In this document: piece by piece, positions 44,966-57,220 of the stretch | Position numbering within the stretch: the stretch's first letter is position 1 | Layout of the letters: each line of letters starts with the position of its first letter | NCBI GenBank assembly: GCA_950295325.1 | Contig: OX485804.1 | Span: 41,280,429 to 41,344,428, forward strand | Source: Polytrichum commune | Taxonomy: Eukaryota > Streptophyta > Polytrichopsida > Polytrichales > Polytrichaceae | Length of the DNA: 64,000 bases | Reading direction: 5' to 3' | Translations under genes and position numbers: made by a program | Notes under the pieces: model-generated | The model's input: the letters and a program-made list of their open reading frames with translations, nothing else | Databases searched by the model: none | What the model was told of the DNA's origin: nothing

Positions 44966-45040
44966 TAAGTTACGTGATAGGGGGCCCAACAACATGAAAA
45001 TATGTTTGGGGGGAAGGGTCCAAATTAAAGCATCTAATAA

Positions 45041-45379
45041 GGGCCGGTTCACATGGGATCCCAACTCCCACTCATGTCAACAAGTCCCAACTTTTGAACC
45101 TCAATAAACCATTAAAGCATGGTTTATATTCATTAAAATTGTATCTTGATTATTTTATGTAAATGAATTCTTCAGACATGTGTTGAGAGTCGGGTCTAGT
45201 TTTTTGCTCAGCCGCCTCACTTCCAAAAAGTGGTGCCATGTTGGCATCCATGTCATACTTGGGACTTGGGACCTGTGTGAAGTGGTAAGTCCCAACTACC
45301 ATGCACTCAATGGCTGAGATTGCATAGATTGACCTCAAGCGACTTGGGACTTAGGATTGGGACCCGTGTGAACCGGTCC
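45041..45379. mobile_element. PIF/Harbinger-type MITE, copy 2, with TAA duplication and a visible empty site
   Basis: TAA flanks the 339-bp element at 45038-45040 and 45380-45382. The ends GGGCCGGTTCACATGG and CCGTGTGAACCGGTCC are inverted. The paralogous sequence near 43856-43880 reads through the same flanks with a single TAA, which is the pre-insertion state. It sits about 470 bp upstream of the SAR1 start. Confidence 0.87.
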
Positions 45380-45382
45380 TAA

Positions 45383-45475
45383 GTAAACGCCACGTGGCAG
45401 GAGCCCAACGCACCCGCTAACTTAGCACTCGGACCCAGTCACCCCAGTCCCAGTCGCCTAGCCGTGTCACCGTGC
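45383..45475 (+). repeat. SAR1-upstream segment, gene-proximal copy with intact G-box
   Basis: Contains GCCACGTGGC (perfect palindrome with CACGTG core), GCACCCGCTAACTTAGCACT and GACCCAGTC. It is the only copy of four with an intact CACGTG. It starts right after the MITE target duplication. Confidence 0.6.
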
Positions 45476-45853
45476 ACTTACCACGTAGGTAAAGTAACTC
45501 AGTAAAAATCCAATAATTACCACGACAGGCAATGAGGACAGAGGAAGGAGGCGAGAAAGTTACCACCCCTCTCTCTCTCTCTTCTCTCTCTTCTCTCACC
45601 CTGTGCGTCTCGTGCTCTGCGAACAGAGCGGAACCAGAAGCCTAGAGAGGACACAGGAGAAGAAGCTCGGGGGTTTCAACGAAGCTCTACTCTGCTCTGC
45701 TCCGCGCTCGAGCGCTCCGGGGAGCGAGGGAGGGAGGGCGGCACGTGCGCTCTGGTGAGAGAGAGAGAGAGGGAGGGAGGGAGAGGAGAGGAGAAAGAGA
45801 TATAGAGGAAGAGAAACGGCAGCCGTGGCCTGGTCGGGAGGCCAGCGGGGAAG
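45395..45853 (+). promoter_or_regulatory. SAR1 promoter and 5' leader with CT/GA tracts
   Basis: Composition turns GC-rich from about 45380. A (CT)n tract lies at about 45568-45595 and a GA-rich tract at about 45752-45800, typical of plant core promoters and 5' leaders. The palindrome GCCACGTGGC near 45388 contains a G-box core. Transcription start was not determined. Confidence 0.5.
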
Positions 45854-47209
45854 ATGTTTTTGTTCGATTGGTTCTACAGCGTGCTTGCCACCCTAGGGTT
45901 ATGGCAGAAGGAGGCCAAAATCCTGTTTCTCGGTTTGGACAACGCGGGCAAGACCACTTTGCTGCATATGCTCAAGGATGAGGTGAGAGAGGCACATGTG
46001 TCTCATAGTCGAAAGCATTCTTTCACGTGCTAGGGTTTGGTGTATGGGGTTTGCTATGGATGTGATGTGATGTGATGTGATGTGTGGTATGGGAGGAATC
46101 GATCTGGTCGTAGTTGAGAGACGGGGTGATGGTCGTGGCATGTGGGGGTTGCATATGTTAGACTTAGGAATAGAGAGAGGAGACTGTCATCATTGCGGGT
46201 CGATGTGATTATTTATTCTTACGGAATTGTTTCGTTCTTTGACAATACAGAGGCTGGCGCAACATCAACCTACGCAGTATCCTACATCGGAAGAGCTGAG
46301 CATCGGGAAAATCAAGTTCAAAGCGTTTGACTTGGGGGGTCACCAGATCGCCAGACGAGTGTGGAAGGACTACTACGCTAAGGTATGGTGCTGTGCATAT
46401 GGCGTTTCTCATTCCATTTAGAGATGTATGTGTGTGTGCTGGCAGTGAATGATGTTCGGTTGCTGTGACGGATGCTCCCAGTGTCATAAGGCATGCATGC
46501 AATGCTGGAAATAGAGATGTCTACTTGAGTAGAGTGGAATGAGTTGATTTTGCTGAATCGAATGTTGACTACTTTACGATTCAGGTGTCGTAGGGGAGTT
46601 CGCTGGCTTCGAAGATGCTTCAAGCCAGGAATGGTGGATAGGACATTGTGATATTTGGTAGTTAGGGTTACGATTGTCAAGGTCCAGTTCATTGTAAATT
46701 TTTTAATTCTTTCCAATTCACACTTTTCAAACAATTCTTACACACGTACCATGGGCCAAATTCCCTTCATTAGGGTTTGCAGACACATCATGGTTGTCCT
46801 TGAGTTAATATTTGAAGGGAGTATATGTGGGGAATTTGAGTCTGAGGTTGAAGCTTAGCTGGTTCCTGAACGTTATATACCCATGCAGGTTGATGGTATT
46901 GTCTACTTGGTAGACGCAGCAGACAAGGAAAGGTTTCCAGAGTCCAAGAAGGAGCTGGATGCTCTTTTGTCAGACGACTCACTTGCACAAGTTCCCTTTC
47001 TCATTCTGGGCAACAAGATTGACATCCCCTATGCAGCATCAGAGGATGAGTTGCGGTACTCATTGGGGCTAAGCAACTACACCACAGGGAAGGGCAAGGT
47101 GAATCTTGGGGAGACCAACATGCGACCCATTGAAGTTTTCATGTGCAGTATTGTGCGGAAGATGGGATATGGAGAGGGCATCAAGTGGATGTCACAGTAC
47201 ATCAAGTAG
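45854..47209 (+). CDS. SAR1: SAR1 small GTPase (COPII coat assembly), 3 coding exons
   Basis: GTPase that recruits Sec23/Sec24 to ER exit sites and starts COPII vesicle budding. Exons 45854-45982, 46251-46382 and 46889-47209 join in phase 0 to 193 residues, the normal SAR1 length. An amphipathic, aromatic N-terminal helix ([11 protein letters not shown]) inserts into ER membrane; unlike ARF proteins there is no myristoylation Gly at position 2. The P-loop GLDNAGKT is at 27-34, switch region TQYPTSEEL at 51-59, DLGGH with catalytic His74 at 70-74, NKID at 129-132, and the C-terminus is [12 protein letters not shown]. All nucleotide-binding motifs are intact. The start is fixed by the conserved N-terminus. 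CT- and GA-rich tracts and a palindromic G-box lie just upstream. Confidence 0.97.
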
Positions 47210-48774
47210 ATAGGAGGGTAATGATGCGAGTGGACAGGCATGGAGTTTGTATGGAGTAGGAAGTGGATATTGGTAGTGAGGGTCGAGTGTTGGTTAACTC
47301 TATGCACAGTAGTAGTTTTGTTATGGAGGTTTGGCCGGAGCAGGTTGACTGCAGCAGGTTAGGGCGGGGCTGAAAACGGTAACCCTTTACAGATCATAGA
47401 AGTGACTTAGTATAAATTAGAACTCTCATCTGCAGATGTTAATTTGTTAGCAACAGCGGTGTTTGCCCAGATTCTGCACTTAGGGGCTGGTTCTTGGATA
47501 AACATTTAGAGCCAGGATTTTTTTGACTACTTTGCATGTGCAAAGAGTGGTTGACAAAGCCTTCCTGGTGCATGTTTTAATCCTTCATAGTGGAAGGATT
47601 GAGCTCCTTAACGCTGGCTAGTAAGTGCCCTGGATCGCTAGCTCAGTTGCAGTGAAGTGCCATCATCCAACAAGCCTTGCGGTGCCTAGGTTGTAAGAGG
47701 GCCAAAAGGTGGTGAAGGTAATTCTACATGTGGAAGGCAGGTGCAGAAGGGCTTTATTGGCATCTGTTCAACCATTTGATCACACTTTTAAACCATTTGT
47801 GTAAAGTCTATTGGTCTTGATACTTGTCACTCATATGGCAGACTTCTGCCCCCAGAATAAATTGATGTTGTAAGATTTTCTTCACAATTCCCTGAATGTT
47901 GTGTTCATTTTATAAATATTACCAGACAGATTCACTCTGAAGTAGTTGTGTATACATCTTTCTTGGATGATGCCTTTTGCAGTAGGCAGTCTGTGGAATT
48001 ATGTTGTTAATGTACTGGTCTGTTGGGTCATAGACTCTATGCTGGACAATCTGCTACTTGTATGTAGATATTTTGATGGTAAGGTGATCGATAACCTTCA
48101 TTCATTTGATAGCTTGCTCCAAGTCATGTTTACTGTACTGACTTTGTGAGTTAATCCGAACTTGTAGGAAATGTCTTCCGAGGACTGACTTTGGTCTGAA
48201 GTGGGCAAGAGTTACTTAGGTCAAACTTTGACCTTCTGGTCCAATGCAGTTGGGAACTCCAAATAGGGATAGGATTTTCATGAATTCCTTAAAAACGTGT
48301 ATGTCCTGTGACTCCTGTCCACTGGGGTGTAAGGTAGGATATGTCATAATGATGTATACTTTTGTCAGCAGAGGGCAAATTGATGAATGGGGCTGGCGTT
48401 TTAGTCTTTGTTGTCAATCTAGTGTTACTCTAACAGGTGACTGCAATGCTGACCTGCTAGACCTTTTCAAGCTGGCTTTTGTGTAATCACTTGGAAACTA
48501 TTTCTGGTCAAACCAATTAGGCTTATCCCTGCCTTGAAATTAGCTTATCAGTTCTTGGATGGTCAGGCTCCAGTCTTCAATGCACTTCTATACAAACCAA
48601 CCTTCTGTAGGTGCCGGGTTTGCTAACTCAAATAATCACTCACAGAGAAATGTTGCAATCACAAAGAGAATTTTAGATATGTCAGAACTTTTGGGATATG
48701 GATCAACAGGTGTGCACCCTACTATGAAAATCATAATGCATTCAGTTTTAGGAATCTGTTGGTGTTGGTCGATG
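47210..48774 (+). other. SAR1 3' flank; possible AATAAA signal
   Basis: No second gene is recognised. An AATAAA at 47856-47861, about 650 bp after the stop, is a candidate polyadenylation signal. The rest is unique-looking sequence up to the hAT element, with small unremarkable open frames. Confidence 0.35.
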
Positions 48775-49192
48775 GTCAGCACCAGAGTTCGGGAAGTTTT
48801 TGAAGCCTTATTGGCTAATTGCTGGTAGTTGCTACGAAGGGTTGGATTTTTTCCAATTTACATCGGCAAGAGCCGGTCTTTTGTAAAATCAATCGGCCAA
48901 TTGCCTATATTTTCATATTTTCATTGGCCAAAATCCGATTAAATGGAATTCATATCAGCACTAATTGTTTAAAAATGTATGAAAAGTTATTAGAAATCAT
49001 TTCTTAGTACAAAATCTTGAATAAGTGAAAAGAAAGGCATGTTCAAAACTTTAAATTTGAAGAGTTAATATCGTTGGCAGGAATTGAACCTAGCAATGCC
49101 TTCACCGCTTGAAGGCCGAGGGTCCCCCAATTCTTTATAGAAGCAATTGGATTTGGTCATGGAAAGGTTGCATAATTCAAAAAGTTTAAGGT

Positions 49193-49640
49193 TTAGGGTA
49201 CTTCCTCAAGTGCATCATCAGATGCCCCAGACAAATAGCGCTTTGGATTGCTATACAAATAGTGAAACTTAGCAGCATCCTTCCAAAGATCTAGAGCACT
49301 TGTTAGAATGTCATCAAAATCATTGTCTAGGCCTTCTATAGCAACACGCATCATACTTTCTAAGTTAGATGTAGACATTCGATTACGAAGTTTTTGTTTA
49401 ATAGTATTTTAAACAGAAAACGCCCTTTCACATGTTGCAGTACTCACACATTGGCACTTAGCAATCTCAGCAAGAATCAGAAGGTTAGAATACTTCACTT
49501 TCAAATATGGAGACCAAGAAATTGATGTCCATACATCTGCAAAAGTAAGATCCATCCACTATGTACTTCCTTGTATCTTGAAAGCAAAAAACTCTTGCTT
49601 GCACAGTGTGATCGCAATAAGAGATCAAGTTGAAAAGCTG
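49193..49640 (-). pseudogene. hAT transposase C-terminal remnant
   Basis: The minus strand encodes the hAT C-terminal dimerisation region: a YSNLLILAEIAKCQC block, the signature CERAFSV, then KLRNRMSTSNLESMMRVAIE and a final KRYLSG block. Two in-frame stops interrupt it (TAA right after CERAFSV, about 49410; TAG about 49545). No BED zinc finger or catalytic N-terminal part is recognisable. It is a non-functional remnant. Confidence 0.82.
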
Positions 49641-49949
49641 AAAACAATTGAGGCAATCAGGCAGACAGAGGAATTACCAGATGTGGTGCACAATCATAAT
49701 GCAAATTTATGAGCAAGAGTGATGGGAAGGTTCTTCAGGAGGTCTCCGCTTTGCAGAAGGTGCGCAACACGACAAGGAGCAAGTGACAAGATCCAACGCG
49801 ATACGAGTAGGTGAACGAGTGAACAGATCTGATACTCCGATGCAATTTTGTGAGCAGAAGGTTGTGCAAGGAGTCCGCTCTTCGCGCTAAACATGACGAG
49901 CAAAATGTGAAGGTCAGAAGCCAGGGAGCAATTGGAGCACTATGGCGAA

Positions 49950-50100
49950 GGACAGAGGCGGAGGCGCGGGGCACTGTGTAGATTGCAGAGGACGGAGGCA
50001 GAGGAGAAGTGCGCATTGGGCGGAGGACGGAGGCGGAGGCGCGGGGCATTGTGTAGATTGCAGAGGACGGAGGCAGAGGCGAAGTGCGCATTGGGCGGAG
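49950..50100. repeat. Two tandem GC-rich units of about 75 bp inside the hAT element
   Basis: The unit starts GGAC(A/G)GAGGCGGAGGCGCGG and includes TGTGTAGATTGCAGAGGACG; two nearly identical copies sit head to tail. They create overlapping open frames on both strands with low-complexity Arg/Gly- or Cys/Pro-rich products. Confidence 0.75.
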
Positions 50101-51056
50101 CACTCTGCGGAGCAGCGGAGGATGGAGGCGCCGCCGCGGAGCAAGTTGCCGTTCATCTTCGAAGCCCTGACCTGCATCCCTCGATACATGCTTGCACTCA
50201 GATACCCATGCTCATGACCCGGAGGATATCGGTTACCATTTCCCGGGTATCGGCCAGTATTTGAATACTTCTTCCGGCTAAAATCCAGTAACTCACAAGA
50301 AGAATCGGCTACATTCCCGAGATATTTTTTGGTCCATCGGCTAATTGCCAGAGGATTGAAATTACAATCGGATTGCCATCCGATGGTTGGAAATTTGGAC
50401 CGGCCATGAGGAGAAATCCATCGGCTGATAATGAACTAGCCGTCGGTTTTCCCCGACCATTGGTCAGCACTCGCATTCAATGGTTTTTCTGCATGCAAAC
50501 AAGTTAACATCAGAATACTTGAGGGGACTGTTGTGCCAGAGTTTTGATTGCAACAAAACTTGAGTCCAATTTGCAGATTACAAATGAAGCTCTACATGTG
50601 ATTTGTGTATCAATTTGTAGAGCAAATGGATTTCTGTATAGATGTGTATGTCTTGTGCAATTCAAGAATCTCAAACATAGCCAAACAAACAATGCTTGGG
50701 TTTTAAAACGGTTCAGGGCTTGCCTAAGTGAATGGCATCTACGTAACTTATATGTTGTCCTATTAATAAGTTGTGTTCTTTAATCACATTCAACAACATT
50801 TGTTTGTCACTGGGAAGAATAAGCACTGAGAACCGATGAAGATATTTACTTTGTATCCTTTGTCCAAAACTTTGAGTTATTTCTGGGTTAGAACTGAGAT
50901 TCGTTGCATTTTTCGACAATTGTTGAAAGACTCATATCTATTCCCAGTTGTTAAAAGGAAAACAAACACAAGTACATGAGTCAGCATGGAATTGAATAAC
51001 TTGAGTATACACAAAGATTCTCTCATCCTATGATATGTAACAACCAAGTACAATGT

Positions 51057-51287
51057 CCGAGGAGATTTTTGGGCACAATCAGTCAAAATTCTTGTGTTTC
51101 CAAGTCCAACTGGTTACGCATTGTGATCTTTCGGTTGTTCTGTACTAATTTGAGTATGTTCTATAAATTCCTCAACAATGACCGGTAATTTTCCTGAAGT
51201 CTTCGACTTTAACTGGTTATTTCTCAAACTCAACTGGTTCATGTTTAACTAGCGCTCGGTTCTCCTTGTTCATTGATTAAGTATCTA
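51057..51287 (+). repeat. Dispersed repeat family D, single-unit copy
   Basis: Starts GTCCGAGGAGATTTTTGGGC and follows the 36097 copy through CTCAACTGGTTCATG and CGGTTCTCCTTGTTCATTG, without the tandem unit. Confidence 0.7.
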
Positions 51288-51695
51288 TATCTTATTTACA
51301 GTTCACATGTTTTTTTTACAATTTTGATATTGAGTGAGAAAATTCTTTCATATTATTATTCACATTGTCTAGTGATACCGTGCATTGACCTATATGTAAG
51401 TCAATTACAAGGAAGGTGTTGAGGCCTTAAACACTTGATGAAAATAAGTCTTAATACGACTACAAAATGACGTTGTTATGACACTACTAGGATAGTAGGG
51501 CCAAAGAGATATCAATTTTGACTTCATTTTAATTAAAATTTATTAATCTAACTAGAGTTAATATAATAACCAAATTTGACACCTCCAATCAAATGGTTGT
51601 CATTTGGTTCACATTACAATGACTAGGATCAATTTCACACTTTTTATGTGGTAGACGTATTATATTATAGATATTATGACACCTTGTGTTGCAGG

Positions 51696-52103
51696 CACGG
51701 GTAGATCACTCCATTGTCAAGTTGAACACCACGTGCGGCCAAAAAAAATCTTCTTTTGGTAAGTTGCACCACCAAAATGGGTCAAAATTTTATCAATTTT
51801 TTTTCATGAGTAGATATACACAATACCTATGACATAGTTAAAAGTGGTAACTAAATTTGATGATTTGTTTTTTTCATAAAACATATCATTTCTAACTAGA
51901 ATGACACAAAATTGAACTAAAAAAAATACTAAAAAAAAAATATGACTAAAAATTTCAAAAAAGTATACAAAAGATACTATCAATGGTTATGTATATGTAG
52001 AAAAAATATCATAAATTTTAAAATTATATATGGCATGTAATATAGGCGTAGCAAACTTTGTCCGCACGTGGTGTCAACTTGACAATGAAGTGACCTCCAC
52101 GTG
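51696..52103. mobile_element. hAT-type MITE with 8-bp target duplication GTTGCAGG
   Basis: GTTGCAGG flanks at 51688-51695 and 52104-52111. The 408-bp element has inverted ends of about 35-45 bp (CACGGGTAGATCACTCCATT on the left; the right end complement begins CACGTGGAGGTCACTTCATT). The interior is A/T-rich and non-coding. Its right half matches 1-195. Confidence 0.87.
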
Positions 52104-52267
52104 GTTGCAGGACCTGCTATTTGATCATTATTATTTTTTATTTTAGGAAGGTGAATTAGATTGTATTTTCTATATTTAAAAATTAATGCATAGTAAGTAG
52201 TCAAATCTACTCGTACGCAGGACCCAACACAACATCTCCAAGTACGTGGGGTGCCAAATGGTCACAA

Positions 52268-52648
52268 AATCTACACTAAATATTGTATTTAGTGTCACCA
52301 ATTTAATTTTGTCTAGTCAATATCAATTGGGAATAGCTCGTGTACTATCACCAACACTAAATGTGAACCTAACATTATTTGTCATTCCTTTTCAAAAAAT
52401 CGGACAATATAGATTTACAACATTGCAATTACTATCAATTACTAAATGGTTTTTCATCAAAATTTCAATCATCCATGATGGTAATCCATGATTAAAATGT
52501 CAGGATGTAGGATATGCCAAAAGTGGATGAACTAAAAGTAAATTGGAATGACGATATTTGTAAACTTATTCATAAGAAGTGTCATTAGAAAATTTACCAC
52601 AATGACATAAAATACCATATGACATTGGATACAATATTTGATGTAGTA
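52268..52648. mobile_element. MITE-like repeat family H, copy 1
   Basis: The left end ACTAAATATTGTATTTAGTG and the complement of the right end (ACATCAAATATTGTATCCAA) are similar. The body matches 59345-59710. Confidence 0.58.
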
Positions 52649-53686
52649 ACCCTTGACGCATTATCCACTTTATGTCATGTAGAGTCCATGTAGTTTTCCA
52701 CTCATTCAGATAGATAAATAAAAACTCCAGACCTCTTGTAAAGGCCAGCATGAATAAAGTGTATGTTCATACTGGTAATGACCCCATGTCCATCCACTCA
52801 TTCAAACTTCCTTGAGCTCCAAAGTTTGAATGTAAAGAGGAGCGGAGTGGAATGGTTGACATCAAATCAATGAAAATGGAGTATGTTCTCAAAATATAGA
52901 GACCATTCTAGAATTAGTAATGACCATAGTTGAGAAGACCTACATGATCGTTTATATATAAATATACACTTACTACCACCTCCTATAAATTTTCCCATCT
53001 CAACTCTCATTGTGAATGGGATATGAAAATATTTGTGACTTGCAATTGCTTGCTCGATGAAACATTTCACCCATTGAAATTTTATGGATGTTCAATATCT
53101 GATGCTACACTGATTATCCCAATTAGCGAGTATTATTATTTGGAGTTACGTAGTGCAATAACATCTTACTCAAGAGTTCAATTTTTACTAACGAAAGTTC
53201 AGTGGGTTGTTTGGGCATTATAGAACATAATTGACTTTGCTTGGTAAAATATTACATTCTCGTTAAATAGTTGTAGTATTGCATAACTCCAAATAGTAAC
53301 ACACACTAATTGGGATAATCAATGCAGAGCTAAGATGAGAATGTAGTATGAAAAATAATAATATGGTGTGCCAAAAAAATATTTCAACTCATGCCCATAA
53401 ATTAATTAGGGTGGCACAAGGAGTAAGTAACAAACACTATACCTCAATCGTAGCTACCGAACCTCTTATGACAATCCAAACCTATTCCAACAAATGCGAA
53501 CCTACCCCGATTGAGCTCTTGAAACACTGTCGAAGTGATATAGATGTCAAATGGTGTTGTCGTGAAAGTACCTTGTTTCTATTAGTGTAAAGTAACACCT
53601 TCCCTTTGGTGACACATATTTTTCATCCATAGGCCATCAACAACTGAGTGCAATGGTTCCATCAAAATGACATTGCTCAAAGATGT

Positions 53687-53823
53687 GGGCCCTCAAAATA
53701 TAATAAATGAATGTTGGGAGTTCATTTTGAATTTGAGTCTCCTTGTGTAGCTTTTTGAGCATCCCACTATTATATTTAGAGGACCCACAGAATGAGAGTT
53801 GCATGTTGAGTAATGTTATGAAG
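53687..53823 (-). mobile_element. Second copy of the small foldback element
   Basis: It begins GGGCCCTCAAAATATAATA, ends with the complementary arm ATATTTAGAGGACCC, and is followed by the same ATGTTGAGTAATGTTATGA flank seen inverted at 21260-21296. This spacer copy is more diverged than the intronic one. Confidence 0.6.
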
Positions 53824-54869
53824 TCATTGTTAAAAACGATTAATCGTATGCGGCATCAATTATAAAATAGCACCACTTCGGCCATTCATGATAGCGGTGT
53901 AAGAAGGATGCAAGAACGCTTTTAAAAGAGCACCAACTTTGGCCAATCACAATGGCTAATCAGAAATCTATATGCTCAAAGAGACGGTGTAAGAAGTGAT
54001 TCACAAAAGGGGGACAACACCTGTATTTCATAAATAAAAACCCTCACTTGTAATGAGGTTGACTTTGCGATGATTCTCATTTAGCAATCCAACATGAGTA
54101 GACCCCCCCCCCCCTAGTTGACAATGAAAGGCTCTTTCCTTAAGTCGATTGAGAATTTTTGTAGGTTGCATATGAATTTATTACTTTCTGAATTTTTTTG
54201 GTAGACTCCGTATAGATTCACTTATCTATGGATTTATTTTTATAAAATAAACAAATAAAAAAATCAAGACTACTTAACCTTCATGAAATAGAAAAAGTTT
54301 CTTAAAGTGTCACTTTAAGGCCTCAATACCTTATGGAGTACAAAAGTTGCAATTTGCAAGTAGTGTCAAGACCTCCTTTGGTCCCGATTTCTTTAGCACC
54401 ACGTACCTAGGTACCCTAAAAGCTTGAGGGCTTGACAAGTTTCCGTATGTAATTACTATGGTGGGACTCATGTAGGGGTCACACACGTTTGAAAACTTTT
54501 TGAAATGGGGTTGGGTAGGATGAAGTAAAAGAATTCCGGCCTTAACATGTGCCTAAATTTGGGGATTTGGATGCCCAAATTGGTTCTCCCACAAAACTTT
54601 GTACCAAAATTTATGTTCTTGAATGTGTGTGGACCCCCCCCCCCCCCTTTTCCAACATCACAACACATGAGGTATAAGTTGGCATGTCTACATGTTTGCC
54701 AAGCCTCTTTTGGCTATGCATATACAAAATGCATGTGGGTCTTTTGTTAGCCACTCGTCTTTATTGAATACCTAGAATTGAGTGGTACATGGTCAACAAG
54801 GTTTGTAGTGAAAAAAGGACACCCAAATGACACCCAAATGACACTTGGTGTAATGAGATTGGAATATTT

Positions 54870-55420
54870 GCTTAAAATAACTCTTTAACTATTCTATGTT
54901 CAATAGCTAACATAATTAGGAGGGCCTATGTGATCGATCAATGAAAAATAAAATCTTCACTTTGATGTTTTCTAATTTTACATCTCAACTTCAATCCTGA
55001 AATTTCAAATGACAAATTTCGTGCTTCACAATTATTAGCATGATGAGTTGATGTTTTTGATCTCATCCAATGGTCAAGAGCGCATGTGGAGTTGGAAGTG
55101 CCTACAACAATGCCACATACCTCAAGGTAAGCAGACATATTTTGTTTACAATCTTAATTGCACATCTATACTTAAGTAGGGCATGCTTTTGAGTGGGGCT
55201 TGTGCGGATTGAAAACCATTCCCAAAAACACATGTGTTTAAAAAAATTCGATGACATGCTCAACATGTAATGTAGTCAACATGTTTGAAGGGACCTATAT
55301 GGTCATCTACTAAGAAATATAATCTTCACTTTGACAATGAGTAAGGTATTCATATGAACTCCGAAAGTCAAGAGAAAAATGGGTACGTTTGACCTCGAGA
55401 ACTTGGTTTCGCTCATATTG
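54870..55420 (+). repeat. Dispersed repeat family B, long copy
   Basis: It has two CTTCACTTTGA blocks (about 54955 and 55325), as in the 3110-3720 copy, suggesting the full element contains an internal duplication. Confidence 0.6.
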
Positions 55421-56804
55421 TAGATGGCAAAGAAATGTTGTCTGATTTTTTTTTTTTAAGTTAAAAAAAATTATTCTTTGCAAACGTTACTATAGGTAAG
55501 AGGAAATTAGGGAAGAAGAAGGGGGAGAAGGTCAAACATGGAAAAGAAATCCCCATAATTGCCCTTTTTGGACACATATTAAAAAAAATCAACACATCCA
55601 CTTATTGGTGCACGGTCACTCCTCTTGGTCCACGTCCAGTTTACACCTAATGAGGGGCCCAAAAATATTAGAATAATGCATTTACCAAAAACTGGACCAT
55701 GGAAGTGTGACCATGGAAAAAGGCCATCCGACATGGGACAACTTCGTGGTCCATGGTTTAAACACCCCCTTACTACTTGCAAACACTCTAAATGAGTTGT
55801 CATTACCATGTACAAAGGGTCCCACATATGTTGAAGAATGTGGTCGCAAACCTAAGACATCTCAGCTCACACATCCGACACTTACAATAAGACGCTATTG
55901 CATCATCTCCACCGGGTATTATTATTTTTATTATTTTGTTTTGAAGTGTGTGTGATATGTGTCAACCAGAGGTTAGTGTGGATGAAAGACGCTTCACCCT
56001 TGATCATAGATTTATGGCTCAAGCTAATATGTGCACACTTTTGTATACGATCACCTCATTGTATATCATACAAGGTGGAGATGAGAAATGGTTTTGTAAG
56101 AGCAAGTGTGAGTTCCTTGAAGCCTTACATGTTGGGCTTTTGTTGGACATGGGAGGGATTGAAAATGTTATGAAATGTGTTGAGGGTTTTGCATGATGTG
56201 GGGGATGTGACGTACATACATGTGTGTTGTGAATGAGTGGTGCATGGCTACTTATTTTTCGTGTAAGCCAAGGGGGTGGAACTTGAAATGACAATCTTTG
56301 TGATTCACAATTGCTAACCGGGTGAGACGATTGAATCCGTGTTGATTCGAAGAGAAAAATAAAATTGTGTGTAGAATTGGAAGCACCCACTAGTAGCTTG
56401 GCCACATACCTTACTAGACATAGAAAAAGGAAAGATATGAAAGAGAGTGCAATGTGGGGTTGCATTGTGATGTTTCCCATGGCGTTCCCCTCTTGATAAA
56501 ATTAAAAGGCACTCCCACATTATTCTTTATGTTTAAGAGCATATAGTAAACAAATAGGAACACAAATCACATTTGTTCATTATATTGGATATCCAAATGA
56601 AATTGATCTTGTTTGTTAATTAAATTGTGTGCGTTGCATGATGTGGGCATGACGGTTTCATGTTGGAATGTTTCCCCTCATATCCTTTTGTGTCCATGGC
56701 ATTTCACATTGTTGCCCTAAGACACACACACACACACAACCTTTTAAGTTTTGACCTTTGACTTCCATGCAAACACCCGCATGTGCAATTGGAGATCACT
56801 AAGT

Positions 56805-57220
56805 ACTATAGTTCTCTAACAACTTGGGCATAAAATAATTAACTTTAAAGGTGCCTAAATTTTTGGGAAATTAATTTCGTTGAGTGTCAAAAAAAATAAA
56901 AATTCAAAGAGTGCCTTAAATCATCGTAATGCAAGTGACATTCACTGGAATTCACAAAGTAGCATTAAATAACTTCAACAAGTGACATACAAGTAAAAGA
57001 CAAACTCTATGGTAAGGAATGTTGATTAAGGGAAGTGTTTACGTTAATCGTAGCCACCATAGATGAAATTAGAAAAACCATTTGTGAATTATAGAATTGG
57101 CTTGGATGAATGTCTAACTTATTTTAAATTGTTTTTTGGACTGCTTAACTTACTTTTTCACTTTAATTAATTATTAGGCAAAAAGGTGCCCAAGCTACTA
57201 GATAGCTATAGTAGTGACAA
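56805..57220. mobile_element. MITE-like repeat family F, copy 2
   Basis: Ends CTCTAACAACTTGGGC and GCCCAAGCTACTAGATAG are inverted repeats. CTATAGT occurs directly outside both ends, a candidate 7-8-bp target duplication. Confidence 0.62.

Larger units (their letters stand above)
48783..50462 (-). mobile_element. Decayed hAT DNA transposon with 8-bp target duplication GTCAGCAC
   Basis: GTCAGCAC flanks the element at 48775-48782 and 50463-50470. The ends are imperfect inverted repeats: CAGAGTTCGGGAA on the left, and the reverse complement of the right end reads CAATGGTCGGGGAA. Many ATCGGC/GCCGAT-like motifs cluster inside both ends, as expected of subterminal transposase-binding sites. Inside are a transposase remnant (49193-49640, minus) and a tandem GC-rich repeat. 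At 1680 bp it is shorter than an autonomous hAT. Confidence 0.82.

Noticed and set aside
56019-56480. 153-codon minus-strand open frame
   Set aside because: The plus strand is also open in two frames here, the product is biased in composition, and part overlaps sequence related to repeat family B.
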